Of a DNA stretch of 64,000 nt, positions 42,696 through 51,512 are shown piece after piece. Source of the stretch: Paraburkholderia caledonica NBRC 102488 (GTDB lineage Bacteria > Pseudomonadota > Gammaproteobacteria > Burkholderiales > Burkholderiaceae); the NCBI RefSeq assembly GCF_000685095.1, contig NZ_BAYE01000009.1, positions 62,001-126,000 of the forward strand. The letters are read 5' to 3'. The position numbers and the translations under genes were made by a program. How positions within the stretch are numbered: position 1 is the first letter of the stretch; each line of letters begins with the position of its first letter. The notes beneath the pieces were generated by a model. The model worked only from the letters and a program-made list of their open reading frames with translations. It was not told the origin of the DNA and did not search any database.

Positions 42696-43565
42696 ATGTG
42701 CCTGATTGTCTTCGACTGGCGACCCGATGCGGTCGACGGCCCGATCTTCACGCTCGCCGCGAATCGCGATGAGTTCTTCCGGCGCACGGCCGAGCCGATC
42801 GCCTGGTGGAGCGACGCGCCGGGCGTGCTGGCCGGCCGCGACTTGCTCGGCGGCGGAACGTGGCTCGGCATGTCGCGCGACGGCCGTTTTGCTGCGCTGA
42901 CCAACTACCGCGCGCCGCACGAGACGCGCGCCGATGCGCCGACTCGCGGCACGCTCGTCAGCGACTGGCTGGCTTCGGGCAGCGCCGGCAGGAATGGCAT
43001 GGAGAACGGCGGTGAGAACGGCGGCCCGCGCGAAACGCCGCTGGCCTATCTGCAACGCGTGGCGAAGACCGGCGACATGTATAACGGCTTCAACCTGCTG
43101 GTGGGTGACTGGACGCGCCGCGAACTCGCCTGGTATTGCAATCGCTCCAACGTCGCCCCCGCGCTGCTTATGCCCGGCACACACGGCATCTCGAACGCGG
43201 TGCTCGACACCGCGTGGCCGAAGCTCGTCAGAAAGCGGGCCGAATTGAGCGCGCTCCTCACGCGCAACCCGATGCCGCCGCTCGAGCGCCTGATCGACCT
43301 GATGCGCGACCCGCGCGTCGCTCCCGACGATGAGTTGCCTGCCACCGGCATTCCGCTCGAACGCGAACGGGCGCTGTCGGCGGCATTCATCGAAACGCCG
43401 GAGTACGGCACGCGCGGCACGACGGCGCTGCGAGTAGTCGCGAACGCGGAGATGGTCAGCGTGGCGGTGGCCGAGCGAAGCGACGACAACGGCTCACACC
43501 GGATCGTGCGCCCGGGCGACTTCGAGCGCAGCTTCGCGTTCAACGTCGAGCCGCAAATCGCGTAA
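42696..43565 (+). CDS. TANGO2/NRDE-family protein
   Basis: 289 residues. It begins MCLIVFDWRP, with Cys2 available as an N-terminal nucleophile after Met removal, and has the NRDE box LAANRDEFFRR (residues 20-30). Later blocks are GGGTWLGMSRDGRFAALTNYR and YNGFNLLVGDW. Human TANGO2 deficiency causes metabolic crises, and bacterial members have been linked to haem handling, but a reaction is not settled. The gene follows ygfZ by 121 bp and ends 1 bp before the end of the converging esterase gene, so their stops abut. Confidence 0.9.
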   Translation: MCLIVFDWRPDAVDGPIFTLAANRDEFFRRTAEPIAWWSDAPGVLAGRDLLGGGTWLGMSRDGRFAALTNYRAPHETRADAPTRGTLVSDWLASGSAGRNGMENGGENGGPRETPLAYLQRVAKTGDMYNGFNLLVGDWTRRELAWYCNRSNVAPALLMPGTHGISNAVLDTAWPKLVRKRAELSALLTRNPMPPLERLIDLMRDPRVAPDDELPATGIPLERERALSAAFIETPEYGTRGTTALRVVANAEMVSVAVAERSDDNGSHRIVRPGDFERSFAFNVEPQIA

Positions 43566-44525
43566 TCATTGCTCGCCGAATGCCCTGCGCAATGCCGCCG
43601 CGGCCTCCGCGTGCGCATGCGCAACATCGGGCACGAAACCGCCCATCTTGAAGAACTCGTGGATCATGCCGGGGTAGCGCCTGAGCGTGACTTCGTTGCC
43701 GTGGTCGCGCAGCTTCAGCGCATAGGCATCGCCTTCGTCACTCAACGGATCGTATTCGGCAGTCGCGATCCAGGCTGGCGCGAGTCCGCCGAAGTCGGGT
43801 GCGCCGCGTTTGCCGTCGAGCGGTGCAAAGCGCCAGTCGTCGCGATCGCTCGCGTCGCGAACATATTGATCGAAAAACCATTGGATCGTCTCGCCCGAAA
43901 GCAGGAAGCCGTCGGCAAGGCGCGAGTGCGAATCGGTCTCCTGATAGCCGGTCGTGCCTGGATAGATCAGCAATTGCACTGAAAGCGCGATGCCGGCGTC
44001 GCGCGCGAGCACCGCGCAAACCGTGGCGAGCGTGCCGCCCGCGCTGTCGCCGCCTACCGCAAGCCGCCCGGTGTCGATGCCAAACTGCGCGGCGTGCGCA
44101 TGCAGCCAGACGAGCGCGTCGAAAGCGTCGTCGACGGCGGTAGGAAACTTGTGTTCGGGCGCGAGCCGGTAATCGACCGACAGCACCGTGCATTTTCCGT
44201 CGCGCGCAAACATGCGGCACAGCGCATCGTGCGTATCGACGCTGCCGACCGTGAAGCCGCCGCCGTGATAGTAGATCAATGCAGGAGCCGGCTCGGCCCA
44301 GCTCGGCTCGACGGCCTGATAAAGACGCGCGCGAATCGTTGCGCCGTCGCGCGTCGGCACGCGCATGTCCTCGACGGCAAACATCGGCGCGCTCGCAATC
44401 TCGAGAATCGGCGCACTCTTCTCGTACGACGCGCGCGCCGCTTGCGCGGTCATCTCATGGAGCTTCGGGCGCTTTGCGCGCGCGATCATGTCGAGCACCT
44501 GCTCGATCTTCGGGTTCAGCGGCAT
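43566..44525 (-). CDS. Alpha/beta hydrolase of the hormone-sensitive-lipase family
   Basis: 319 residues. The oxyanion motif HGGGFTVGS (87-95), nucleophile elbow GGDSAGGTLA (Ser161), acid in TAEYDPLSDEG and His in GMIHEFFKMGG form a complete esterase/lipase triad. Length and order match HSL-type (group IV) carboxylesterases acting on short- to medium-chain esters. No signal peptide is visible, so it should be cytoplasmic. The next upstream gene is an SDR 79 bp away reading the same way, so the two could be cotranscribed. Substrate unknown. Confidence 0.92.
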   Translation of the reverse strand: MPLNPKIEQVLDMIARAKRPKLHEMTAQAARASYEKSAPILEIASAPMFAVEDMRVPTRDGATIRARLYQAVEPSWAEPAPALIYYHGGGFTVGSVDTHDALCRMFARDGKCTVLSVDYRLAPEHKFPTAVDDAFDALVWLHAHAAQFGIDTGRLAVGGDSAGGTLATVCAVLARDAGIALSVQLLIYPGTTGYQETDSHSRLADGFLLSGETIQWFFDQYVRDASDRDDWRFAPLDGKRGAPDFGGLAPAWIATAEYDPLSDEGDAYALKLRDHGNEVTLRRYPGMIHEFFKMGGFVPDVAHAHAEAAAALRRAFGEQ

Positions 44526-44604
44526 GTGACGCAGGTAACGTTAGATGGCGCATACGCGCCGCAGGTTGAAAAGGCGCACGCGACATTGCGCGCAACGAGC
44601 GGCG

Positions 44605-45498
44605 CTAGTCGGGATCCGCCTGCCTGACTTCGGGTTTCAGCGACATCGGGTCGGTGGGATCGCGCAACTGCTCGATGTCCTCGTGACGCAATCTCACCGT
44701 TGCCATGATGGCCGGGTGCGTGATGATATAGAAACGGCGCTCGGCGATAGCCTCGAACGTGATGCCGGCGACATCGGCGGCACTGAGCTTGCCCGATTGC
44801 ACCGCGCGCTGCAGTTGCTTGCCCGCAGCGATCTGCGAGCGCGTCGGGCGGCTCTCGTTGCGAAGTTCAGCGGGCCGCGAGCGCTCGGCATCGGCGATGC
44901 CCGTGGGCACGAACGCGGGGCACAGCAGCGAACAGCCGACGCGGCGGCTCGCCTCACGCCCGGACTGCGCGATTTGCAGGTCGTAATACAGCGTCTCGGT
45001 GAGCGAGACGACCGCGTGTTTCGACGCGTTATAGACGCCCATCGCGGGCGGCGACAGCAGCCCCGCGACGGATGCGGTGTTGACGATATGCGCTGGTTCG
45101 TTCTGCGCCAGCATGATCGGCGCAAACGCACGCACGCCGTGCGCGACGCCCATTACGTTGACCCCGAATACCCACGACCAGTCGTTGGCGGAACTCTCCC
45201 ACAGCAAGCCGCCCGAGCCCACGCCCGCGTTGTTGAACAACAGATGCACCTTGCCAAACGCATCGAGCGCGGCTTGCGCGAGCGCTTCGACCTGCGTTGC
45301 GCTCGACACGTCGGTCGGCACGCCGATCGCGTCGCCCCCCGCCGCGCGCAACGTATCGACGGCCTGCGCGAGCGCGTCGGGATTCAGGTCGGCGAGCACG
45401 AGCTTCATGCCGAGCGCCGCGCCTTTGTGCGCAAACGCGAGGCCGAAGCCGCTGGCCGCGCCGGTGATGACCGCGACCTTGCCTGCAAATTCGAACAT
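44605..45498 (-). CDS. SDR-family short-chain dehydrogenase
   Basis: 297 residues from ATG 45498 (AGGAG 7 nt upstream). Cofactor motif TGAASGFGLAFA near the N-terminus, NNAGVGSGGL, catalytic Ser in NTASVAGLLSPPAMG and Tyr/Lys in YNASKHAVVS show an active classical SDR of NAD(P)-dependent oxidoreductases. Members of this subgroup reduce or oxidise diverse hydroxyl compounds, so the substrate cannot be named. Its upstream gap carries the 60-bp tandem array listed separately. Neighbours (MDR reductase, thioesterase, esterase) suggest a degradation or detoxification group. Confidence 0.92.
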   Translation of the reverse strand: MFEFAGKVAVITGAASGFGLAFAHKGAALGMKLVLADLNPDALAQAVDTLRAAGGDAIGVPTDVSSATQVEALAQAALDAFGKVHLLFNNAGVGSGGLLWESSANDWSWVFGVNVMGVAHGVRAFAPIMLAQNEPAHIVNTASVAGLLSPPAMGVYNASKHAVVSLTETLYYDLQIAQSGREASRRVGCSLLCPAFVPTGIADAERSRPAELRNESRPTRSQIAAGKQLQRAVQSGKLSAADVAGITFEAIAERRFYIITHPAIMATVRLRHEDIEQLRDPTDPMSLKPEVRQADPD

Positions 45499-45514
45499 CC
45501 GTGGACTCCTTTGT

Positions 45515-45574
45515 GTGCGGCTGCAAGTGCGGCTGCAAGTGCGGTGGCAAACGCGGCTGCAAGTGCGGCTCCAG
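45515..45574. repeat. Five 12-bp tandem units upstream of the SDR gene
   Basis: Units GTGCGGCTGCAA (twice), GTGCGGTGGCAA, ACGCGGCTGCAA and GTGCGGCTCCAG are contiguous. They fill most of the 112-bp gap between the MDR reductase stop and the SDR start, just upstream of the SDR ribosome-binding site, so copy number would alter leader length. Confidence 0.85.
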
Positions 45575-45610
45575 ACGTTTCCAACCGCCGCCCGCCGCCA
45601 TGACCTCACA

Positions 45611-46609
45611 TCAGATCAATCGCACAAGCTGCTTGCCGAAATTCTTGCCTTTCAGCAAGCCGATGAACGCCTCGGGCGCCGCATCGAGCCCTTGCGCGAT
45701 GCTCTCGCGATAGTGCAGCTTTTTCTGCGCGACCAGCGTGCCAAGCTGCTTGAGCGCTTCCGGCCAGACGTCCATATGCTCGCTGACGATAAAGCCCTGC
45801 ACGAGCAGACGCTGCGTCAATATCAGCGACGGGTGCTTGAGCGGCAGCGGCTGGCCGTCGTAGCCCGCAATGTATCCGCACAGCGCGATGCGGCCGAACG
45901 GGTTCATGCGTGCGAGCGTCGCGTCGAGCACTTCGCCGCCGACGTTCTCGAAGCAACCGTCGACGCCGTCCGGCGTCGCCGCCTTCAGGTCCTGATAGAG
46001 GTTGCCGGCCTTGTAGTCGATGCAGGCGTCGAAGCCAAGCGTTTCCACCACATAACGGCACTTCTGCTGACCGCCCGCGATACCCACTGCGCGCGCGCCG
46101 GCCTCTTTCGCCAATTGGCCGACCACGCTGCCCACTGCTCCGCTTGCCGCGCTGACCACGACCGTCTCGCCGGCCTTCGGCGCGATGATCCGGTTCAGTC
46201 CGTACCACGCCGTCACGCCCGGCATGCCGACCGGTCCGAGATAAGCCGACAGCGGCACATGCGTGTCGTCGACTTTCTGAATGCCCGTACCGTTCGACGT
46301 GCCGTACTCCTGCCATCCGAACATTGCGACGACCTTGTCGCCGACCGCGAACTTCTCATTCTTCGATTCGACCACCTCGCCGACCGTGCCGCCGATCATG
46401 ACTTCGTCGAGCGGTTGAGGCGGCGCATACGACTTGCTGTCGTTCATGCGGCCGCGCATGTACGGGTCGAGCGACAGATAGTGATTACGCACGCGCACTT
46501 CTCCATCGGCGAGCGGTGCAAGCGGCGTTTCGACGAGGCGGAAGTTCTCGGGCGTGACGGCGCCTTGCGGCCGCGAAGCCAACACGAACTGACGGTTGAT
46601 CTGTGGCAT
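45611..46609 (-). CDS. NADP-dependent zinc-free MDR reductase (leukotriene B4 dehydrogenase/CurA-like)
   Basis: 332 residues. N-terminal block RVRNHYLSLDPYMRGRMND and cofactor loop VSAASGAVGSVVGQLAKEAG, followed by GIAGGQQKCRYVVETLGFDA, match the zinc-free MDR family that reduces alpha,beta-unsaturated carbonyls (CurA, YncB, PTGR). It lacks the zinc-ligand cysteines of alcohol dehydrogenases. It should act in the cytoplasm on enones or aldehydes. It precedes the SDR gene on the same strand, with the 12-bp repeat array in the gap. Confidence 0.92.
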   Translation of the reverse strand: MPQINRQFVLASRPQGAVTPENFRLVETPLAPLADGEVRVRNHYLSLDPYMRGRMNDSKSYAPPQPLDEVMIGGTVGEVVESKNEKFAVGDKVVAMFGWQEYGTSNGTGIQKVDDTHVPLSAYLGPVGMPGVTAWYGLNRIIAPKAGETVVVSAASGAVGSVVGQLAKEAGARAVGIAGGQQKCRYVVETLGFDACIDYKAGNLYQDLKAATPDGVDGCFENVGGEVLDATLARMNPFGRIALCGYIAGYDGQPLPLKHPSLILTQRLLVQGFIVSEHMDVWPEALKQLGTLVAQKKLHYRESIAQGLDAAPEAFIGLLKGKNFGKQLVRLI

Positions 46610-46746
46610 GACATCGTCTCCTTGATTTGCTGCTTCTGCTGATTGTCAAGACCGGCTACAGGTTGCCGGTCGCATATCGTTCCGGTTGCAGCGAGCCTTG
46701 CACCCGGCCTGCGCCCGGACAATGCAGATCGAAACGCCGCATGTGC

Positions 46747-47232
46747 TCAGCCGTCGCTAGGACCGGGTTTCGCCGATGGGTCGCTGCGCAAGCGCTGACG
46801 CGTCACGTCGCGGCCCACGGCAAGACGGCGCATGTATTTGAACGTGCCGAGCGCCTTGGCGACGAAGTGCCCTTCGCTATCGCGGATCTCGCCTTCGCAA
46901 TAGGCCATCGTCGTCGAGCGGTGCAGCACGCGGCCTGTCGCGCGCAACTCACCGCGGCCGGGCTGCATGAAGTTGACCTTCATTTCGACCGTGACCACGC
47001 CGACGCCGTCGCCCGCGAGGCTGCGCGCGGCCATCGCGAGCGCAACGTCGGCGAGCGTCATGGTTACGCCGCCGTGCGCGACGTCCCACGTGTTCATATG
47101 CTCGGGCAGCAAGGGCAGCATCACTTCGCTGACCCCGTCCGCCGCCGACACCAGTTGCGCGCCGAGCCGGTCGACAAAGGGGCTCTCAGGCAGCGACGCG
47201 CCCGTCGCGGTGGATGAAGATGAATCGGTCAT
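46747..47232 (-). CDS. Hotdog-fold acyl-CoA thioesterase (PaaI-like)
   Basis: 161 residues. The hotdog core has the HGG motif in WDVAHGGVTMTLADVALAMA, a following helix, and strands GVVTVEMKVNFMQPGRGELR and STTMAYCEGEIRDSEGHFV. The acidic residue in the helix (TLADVA) is the expected catalytic group of this class. Such enzymes release acyl or aryl acids from CoA. I start at ATG 47232, since the frame upstream lacks family sequence; the binding site is weak. The 3' end lies 137 bp before the MDR reductase start. Confidence 0.87.
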   Translation of the reverse strand: MTDSSSSTATGASLPESPFVDRLGAQLVSAADGVSEVMLPLLPEHMNTWDVAHGGVTMTLADVALAMAARSLAGDGVGVVTVEMKVNFMQPGRGELRATGRVLHRSTTMAYCEGEIRDSEGHFVAKALGTFKYMRRLAVGRDVTRQRLRSDPSAKPGPSDG

Positions 47233-47433
47233 TGCGGCTTCAGTTGACTTGTCTCGACATGAGGGCGGCGCAACTCGCGATGATGTGCAAACAGCAGCAT
47301 GCACGCGACGACGCACCGCGCCAAAGGAGAGGAAATGATACCCGCTATGGCACCGTGCGGTGTCGAGCGGCACTTCGGCTCAACGGTCTTGACGTGCTAA
47401 GCGGCCTCACCGTATTCAACGGGCGCGGTGCGC

Positions 47434-48993
47434 TCACGCCGCTTGCGTCGCCGCGCGCGCGGCCATCGCTGTCGCAAGCCGGCCGAGTTTGAGCACGGCT
47501 TCATCCGCGAGTTCGAGGTCCGTGCTCGGACAACTCAGCCTGATGAACCGATCGAAGCGGCCCGCGTTCGAAAACACAATGCCCGGCATCACACGAATGC
47601 CTTGCTTCAAAGCGGCGTCGAACAACGCGGCCGACGACACCGCGTCCGGCAACTCGATCCAGAAGAACATACCGCCAGCGGGCGGCGTAAAACGCGTTCC
47701 ATCGGGAAAGGAGGCGCCGATTGCCGCCGACATCCGCTCACGCTGCAGCCTCAAGCGATCCCGCAAACGCCGCAAATGCCGTTCATACGCGTTCGTTTCG
47801 AGAAACCCGGCAAGCACGACTTGCGACAGCTGTTCGTTGTGACGCGACTGCGCAAACTTCAGCATGCCGATACGCGGATGCCAGCGCCCGCCGTTGATCC
47901 AGCCGATCCGCATGCCGGGCGCGAGAGTCTTGTTGAACGACGTGCAGTGGATCACAGTGCCGTCGGTGTCCCACGCCTTCAGCGAGCGCAGCGGCTGCGC
48001 GCTGTCGACGAGTTCGCGATACGGGTCGTCTTCGATCAGCGCGATGCGGGCTCGCGCGCACAGTTCGACCAGCCTCGCCTTGTGCGAATCGGGCATCACG
48101 CTGCCAAGCGGATTCTGCAAATTCGGCACGACGACCACGGCCTTGATGTCGGGATGCGTTTGCAACGCGAAGTCGAGCGCCTCGATGGCGAGCCCACTGC
48201 TCGGGCTCGCTGGAATTTCGAGTGCGCGCAGCCCGAGGCTTTCCAGCGCCTGGAGCAAGCCGAAGAAACAGGGCGACTCGACGGCGACGGTGTCACCCGG
48301 TTGCGTGACCGCACGCAGCGCGAGATTGACGGCCTCGATGCCGCCGTGCGTCATGATGATGTCGTCCGAGCCAATCTGAATGCCCGCTTCGAGCGCGCGG
48401 CGCGCAATGATCGCGCGTAACGCCGGGTCGCCCTGATCGGGCCCGACCGCGGTCAGCAATGTGGGCCGCCTGCGCAACGCCCGCAGCGCGGCTTTTTGCA
48501 ACGCGTCAGTTGGATAAAGGTCAGCCGAAGCGGTCGCACCGCCCAGATTGAATGCGTCCGGATAGCGCTGATATTGCGAGACGATCGCCGATATCGCCGA
48601 GTGAATACCGACGAACTGAGCGGCCTGCGGCAGGGCCGCAAGATCGGGCTCCGACGCGGCCGGCAACGCAGCGCATTGCGAAGCGCGCACGAAGTAACCG
48701 GCGCGCGGCCGCGCCTCGATTAGCGCTTCGCGTTCGAGCACGCGATAGCTCTCGATCGCCGTCGCGAGACTTACGCCGTGGCGCTGCATGAATGCGCGCA
48801 TCGACGGCATACGCTCGCCGGGACGCAGTGCGCCGTTGCCGATTGCGCGACGGTAGTGGCCGGCCAGTTGACGATAAAGCGGCTCGCTCGCCGGCAAAAC
48901 GTCCGCAGGCGCGAGGTCCGCGCGCTCGGAATGCTCGGACTGCATGACGGTGTCCATGGAGGTGTCCGTGTGCATGTAGGTGGGTCGGCTCAT
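47434..48993 (-). CDS. MocR-type GntR/aminotransferase regulator
   Basis: About 519 residues. A GntR winged helix (PLYRQLAGHYRRAIGNGALR, then RPGERMPSMRAFMQRHGVSL and AGYFVRAS) is fused to a fold-type-I aminotransferase domain with HGGIEAVNLALRAV, DDPYRELVD and the PLP Lys in SFNKTLAPGMRIGW (about 350). MocR proteins bind PLP and regulate nearby, often divergent, genes; PdxR and GabR are examples. Here the divergent neighbour is the DUF2917 gene 178 bp away. Several Met codons near the N-terminus make the exact start uncertain. Confidence 0.92.
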   Translation of the reverse strand: MSRPTYMHTDTSMDTVMQSEHSERADLAPADVLPASEPLYRQLAGHYRRAIGNGALRPGERMPSMRAFMQRHGVSLATAIESYRVLEREALIEARPRAGYFVRASQCAALPAASEPDLAALPQAAQFVGIHSAISAIVSQYQRYPDAFNLGGATASADLYPTDALQKAALRALRRRPTLLTAVGPDQGDPALRAIIARRALEAGIQIGSDDIIMTHGGIEAVNLALRAVTQPGDTVAVESPCFFGLLQALESLGLRALEIPASPSSGLAIEALDFALQTHPDIKAVVVVPNLQNPLGSVMPDSHKARLVELCARARIALIEDDPYRELVDSAQPLRSLKAWDTDGTVIHCTSFNKTLAPGMRIGWINGGRWHPRIGMLKFAQSRHNEQLSQVVLAGFLETNAYERHLRRLRDRLRLQRERMSAAIGASFPDGTRFTPPAGGMFFWIELPDAVSSAALFDAALKQGIRVMPGIVFSNAGRFDRFIRLSCPSTDLELADEAVLKLGRLATAMAARAATQAA

Positions 48994-49171
48994 CAACCGA
49001 TGGTGCGCACTGCGGCGGCGCCGCGACAGATACACGTTCTCTTCATTTCGACCGATACAGCGCGCCAAACCGCCGCCTTGTAGCGGTTCAGATTGCCGAT
49101 AACTGCGGCTGTTTTCAAGGGCACCTGCTCAATATGCTGGATGGCATGGAAACGGTCTTAAGGAAACGGTC

Positions 49172-49540
49172 ATGTCAACTCGCCCCAACGCCAATCTGTC
49201 CCTCCTCGCAGTCGGTCAAGTCGCCCTGCACGACGTGCGGGCAAGAGGCACCGTCGTTGCCGTTGAGGGCGATCTGCTGCTGGCGTTTCGCGATCATTCG
49301 CTTGCCTGGCTCGGCGATGCCGTTCCGTTGACGTCCGTCACCTTGCACGAGGGCCAGTGCTTCGTGGCGCGGCAACACGGCATGATATCGATCAGTGCGC
49401 AGGATGCGCCGGCTGCCGCCTTCGTGGTGCAACCGTCTCTTGCTGAAAACAGAGGCAGCAGCGCGACGGGTGGGGCTCTGCATTGGTTGACCGCATTCCT
49501 GAAAGCGACGCTGCGGCGCACTGCTTCAAACGAAACATGA
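49172..49540 (+). CDS. DUF2917-like protein, divergent from the MocR gene
   Basis: 122 residues. The central part (LLAVGQVALHDVRARGTVVA, then GDLLLAFRDHSLAWLGDAV and LHEGQCFVARQHGMISISA) looks like the small beta-rich DUF2917 fold, resembling a cupin half. Its function is unknown. AAGGA lies about 8 nt before the ATG. It diverges from the MocR regulator gene, and this pairing recurs in Burkholderia, so it is a likely target of that regulator. The C-terminal 40 residues are not conserved-looking. Confidence 0.72.
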   Translation: MSTRPNANLSLLAVGQVALHDVRARGTVVAVEGDLLLAFRDHSLAWLGDAVPLTSVTLHEGQCFVARQHGMISISAQDAPAAAFVVQPSLAENRGSSATGGALHWLTAFLKATLRRTASNET

Positions 49541-49666
49541 GACGACCATAAGACGAAAGACGAGCGGTACCTGAGTAACTCACCGAGAAGCCGCATAACA
49601 GGCGCCCGCGCGCCGGAATTCGCCAGCTACAATGCATGACCCCATCCGCTCTTCGAGGTGCCGGTC

Positions 49667-50185
49667 ATGTCCTTCGTCCGCATGCTGTTCAGCGCGCGTC
49701 TGTGCCGCGTGACCGCGTTATGCGCTGTGTTCGCGCTCACCGTGAGCGGCTGCGCCGGATTCTTCGGCGGCGATCCGTTACGCGTGAGCGTCGCCGGCAT
49801 CGAACCGATGGACAGCCAAGGCTTCGAGATGCGTTTCAACGTCAAACTGCGCGTACAAAATCCGAACGATTCGGCGGTCAGCTTCAATGGCGTGTCGCTC
49901 GATCTGGAACTGAACGGCAAGCCGTTCGCGAGCGGCGTCAGCGACCAGAGCGGCACCGTGCCCCGCTTCGGCGAAACTATTGTCAATGTGCCGTTGACGG
50001 TGCCCGCGTTTTCCGCGGTTCGCCAGGCGTTCGCGTTCGCCGGTGTAATGCAGGGCAGCACCGCGCAGTCGAGCCAGATTCCGTACATTATGCGAGGCAA
50101 GCTCGCCAGCGGCCTGACCGGCACGACGCGCTTCGTCGATCAGGGCGCGTTGAGCCTGCCCTCGACGGGCATGGCCCTGCCCTGA
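49667..50185 (+). CDS. LEA2/WHy-domain lipoprotein
   Basis: 172 residues from ATG 49667 (GAGGTG 6 nt upstream; a GTG 9 nt earlier is also in frame). The signal peptide ends in the lipobox LTVSGC. The mature part reads DPLRVSVAGIEPMDSQGFEM, VKLRVQNPNDSAVSFNGVSL and GETIVNVPLTVPAFS, the pattern of LEA14-type WHy domains linked to desiccation or stress tolerance in plants. A membrane-anchored copy suggests an envelope-protective or protein-stabilising role. Its stop lies 22 bp from the end of the converging thiolase gene. Confidence 0.87.
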   Translation: MSFVRMLFSARLCRVTALCAVFALTVSGCAGFFGGDPLRVSVAGIEPMDSQGFEMRFNVKLRVQNPNDSAVSFNGVSLDLELNGKPFASGVSDQSGTVPRFGETIVNVPLTVPAFSAVRQAFAFAGVMQGSTAQSSQIPYIMRGKLASGLTGTTRFVDQGALSLPSTGMALP

Positions 50186-50207
50186 CCACGCTCCGCCGAC
50201 CACGCGG

Positions 50208-51386
50208 TCAAGCGACTTCGAACAGCCCCGCCGCGCCCTGCCCGCCGCCGATACACATCGTCACCACGACGAGCTTCGCGCCGCGCCGCTTGCCTTCGAT
50301 CAGCGCATGCCCGGTGAGCCGCGCGCCCGACACGCCATACGGATGGCCGACCGCAATCGCGCCACCGTCGACATTCAGACGGTCATGCGGAATGCCGAGC
50401 TTGTCGGCGCAATACAGCACCTGCACGGCGAACGCTTCGTTCAACTCCCACAGATCGATGTCCTCGACTTTCAGCCCCGCCTGCCTGAGCAGCTTCGGCA
50501 CGGCGAAAACAGGGCCGATGCCCATCTCGTCCGGTTCGCAGCCGGCCACCGCGAAACCCCGGAAAATGCCGAGCGGCTGCAGCCCTTCGCGCTCCGCGAC
50601 TTTCGCGTTCATCACCACGCAAGCGGACGCACCGTCTGAGAACTGGCTCGCGTTGCCCGCCGTGATGACGCCGCCCGGCAGCGCGGTGCGGATCTTCGAT
50701 ACGCCTTCGAGCGTCGTGTCCGCGCGAATGCCCTCGTCGCCGCTGACGGTCACCTCTTTCGTGTACAACCGGCCGGTCGCTTTGTCGGCGACACCCGCGA
50801 GCACCGTCAACGGCACGATCTCGTCCTTGAACTTGCCGGCTTCCAGCGCCGCTGCGGCGCGCTGCTGTGAGCGCACGCCGTACTCGTCCTGACGCTCTTT
50901 CGAAATCGAATAACGTTTTGCGACGTTCTCGGCGGTCTGCAACATCGACCAGTAGATTTCCGGCTTGTTCTCGCTGAGCCAACCGTCGGTCAACATGTGC
51001 TGGTTCATCTCGTTCTGCACGCACGAGATCGATTCAACGCCGCCCGCGACGAACACGTCGCCCTCGCCGGCAATCACGCGCTGAGCGGCCAGCGCGATGG
51101 TTTGCAATCCCGACGAACAGAAGCGGTTCACCGTCATGCCCGGCACGCTGACCGGCAAGCCGGCGCGCAGCGCGATCTGCCGCGCGATGTTCATGCCCGT
51201 CGCGCCTTCAGGATTGGCGCAACCCATGATCACGTCCTCCACACGCGCCGGGTCCAGCTTCGCCCGTTCGACGGCGGCGTGCGTTACGTGCCCGCCGAGC
51301 GTCGCGCCATGCGTCATGTTGAAACCGCCGCGCCATGATTTGGCGAGCCCCGTGCGGGCGGTCGATACGATTACGGCGTCAGTCAT
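50208..51386 (-). CDS. Acetyl-CoA acyltransferase (thiolase)
   Basis: 392 residues. The nucleophile is Cys90 in NRFCSSGLQTIALAAQ, and the C-terminal blocks GHPYGVSGAR (His348) and CIGGGQGAAG (Cys378) complete the thiolase triad. It should cleave 3-ketoacyl-CoA in beta-oxidation (FadA-like), rather than being a synthetic acetoacetyl-CoA enzyme, because it follows an acyl-CoA synthetase and a FadB/FadJ-like enzyme on the same strand. The gap to the upstream gene is 126 bp. Confidence 0.94.
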   Translation of the reverse strand: MTDAVIVSTARTGLAKSWRGGFNMTHGATLGGHVTHAAVERAKLDPARVEDVIMGCANPEGATGMNIARQIALRAGLPVSVPGMTVNRFCSSGLQTIALAAQRVIAGEGDVFVAGGVESISCVQNEMNQHMLTDGWLSENKPEIYWSMLQTAENVAKRYSISKERQDEYGVRSQQRAAAALEAGKFKDEIVPLTVLAGVADKATGRLYTKEVTVSGDEGIRADTTLEGVSKIRTALPGGVITAGNASQFSDGASACVVMNAKVAEREGLQPLGIFRGFAVAGCEPDEMGIGPVFAVPKLLRQAGLKVEDIDLWELNEAFAVQVLYCADKLGIPHDRLNVDGGAIAVGHPYGVSGARLTGHALIEGKRRGAKLVVVTMCIGGGQGAAGLFEVA

Positions 51387-51512
51387 GCGAGTCTCCTGCG
51401 TATAGATGGCGATGGTGGCGCGTGCGTTCCGTGCGGGCGATATCGCCGCCGCGCCGCAATAACGCGCGCCACCGCTGTCGTTCGATATGAGCGGCGTGTG
51501 CTGTGCGCGGCG

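Noticed and set aside
45501..45713. Cys/Gly/Lys-rich open frame resembling a metallothionein
   Set aside because: The Cys pattern comes from the 12-bp tandem units read in one frame; it starts at a weak GTG and runs antisense into the end of the MDR reductase gene.
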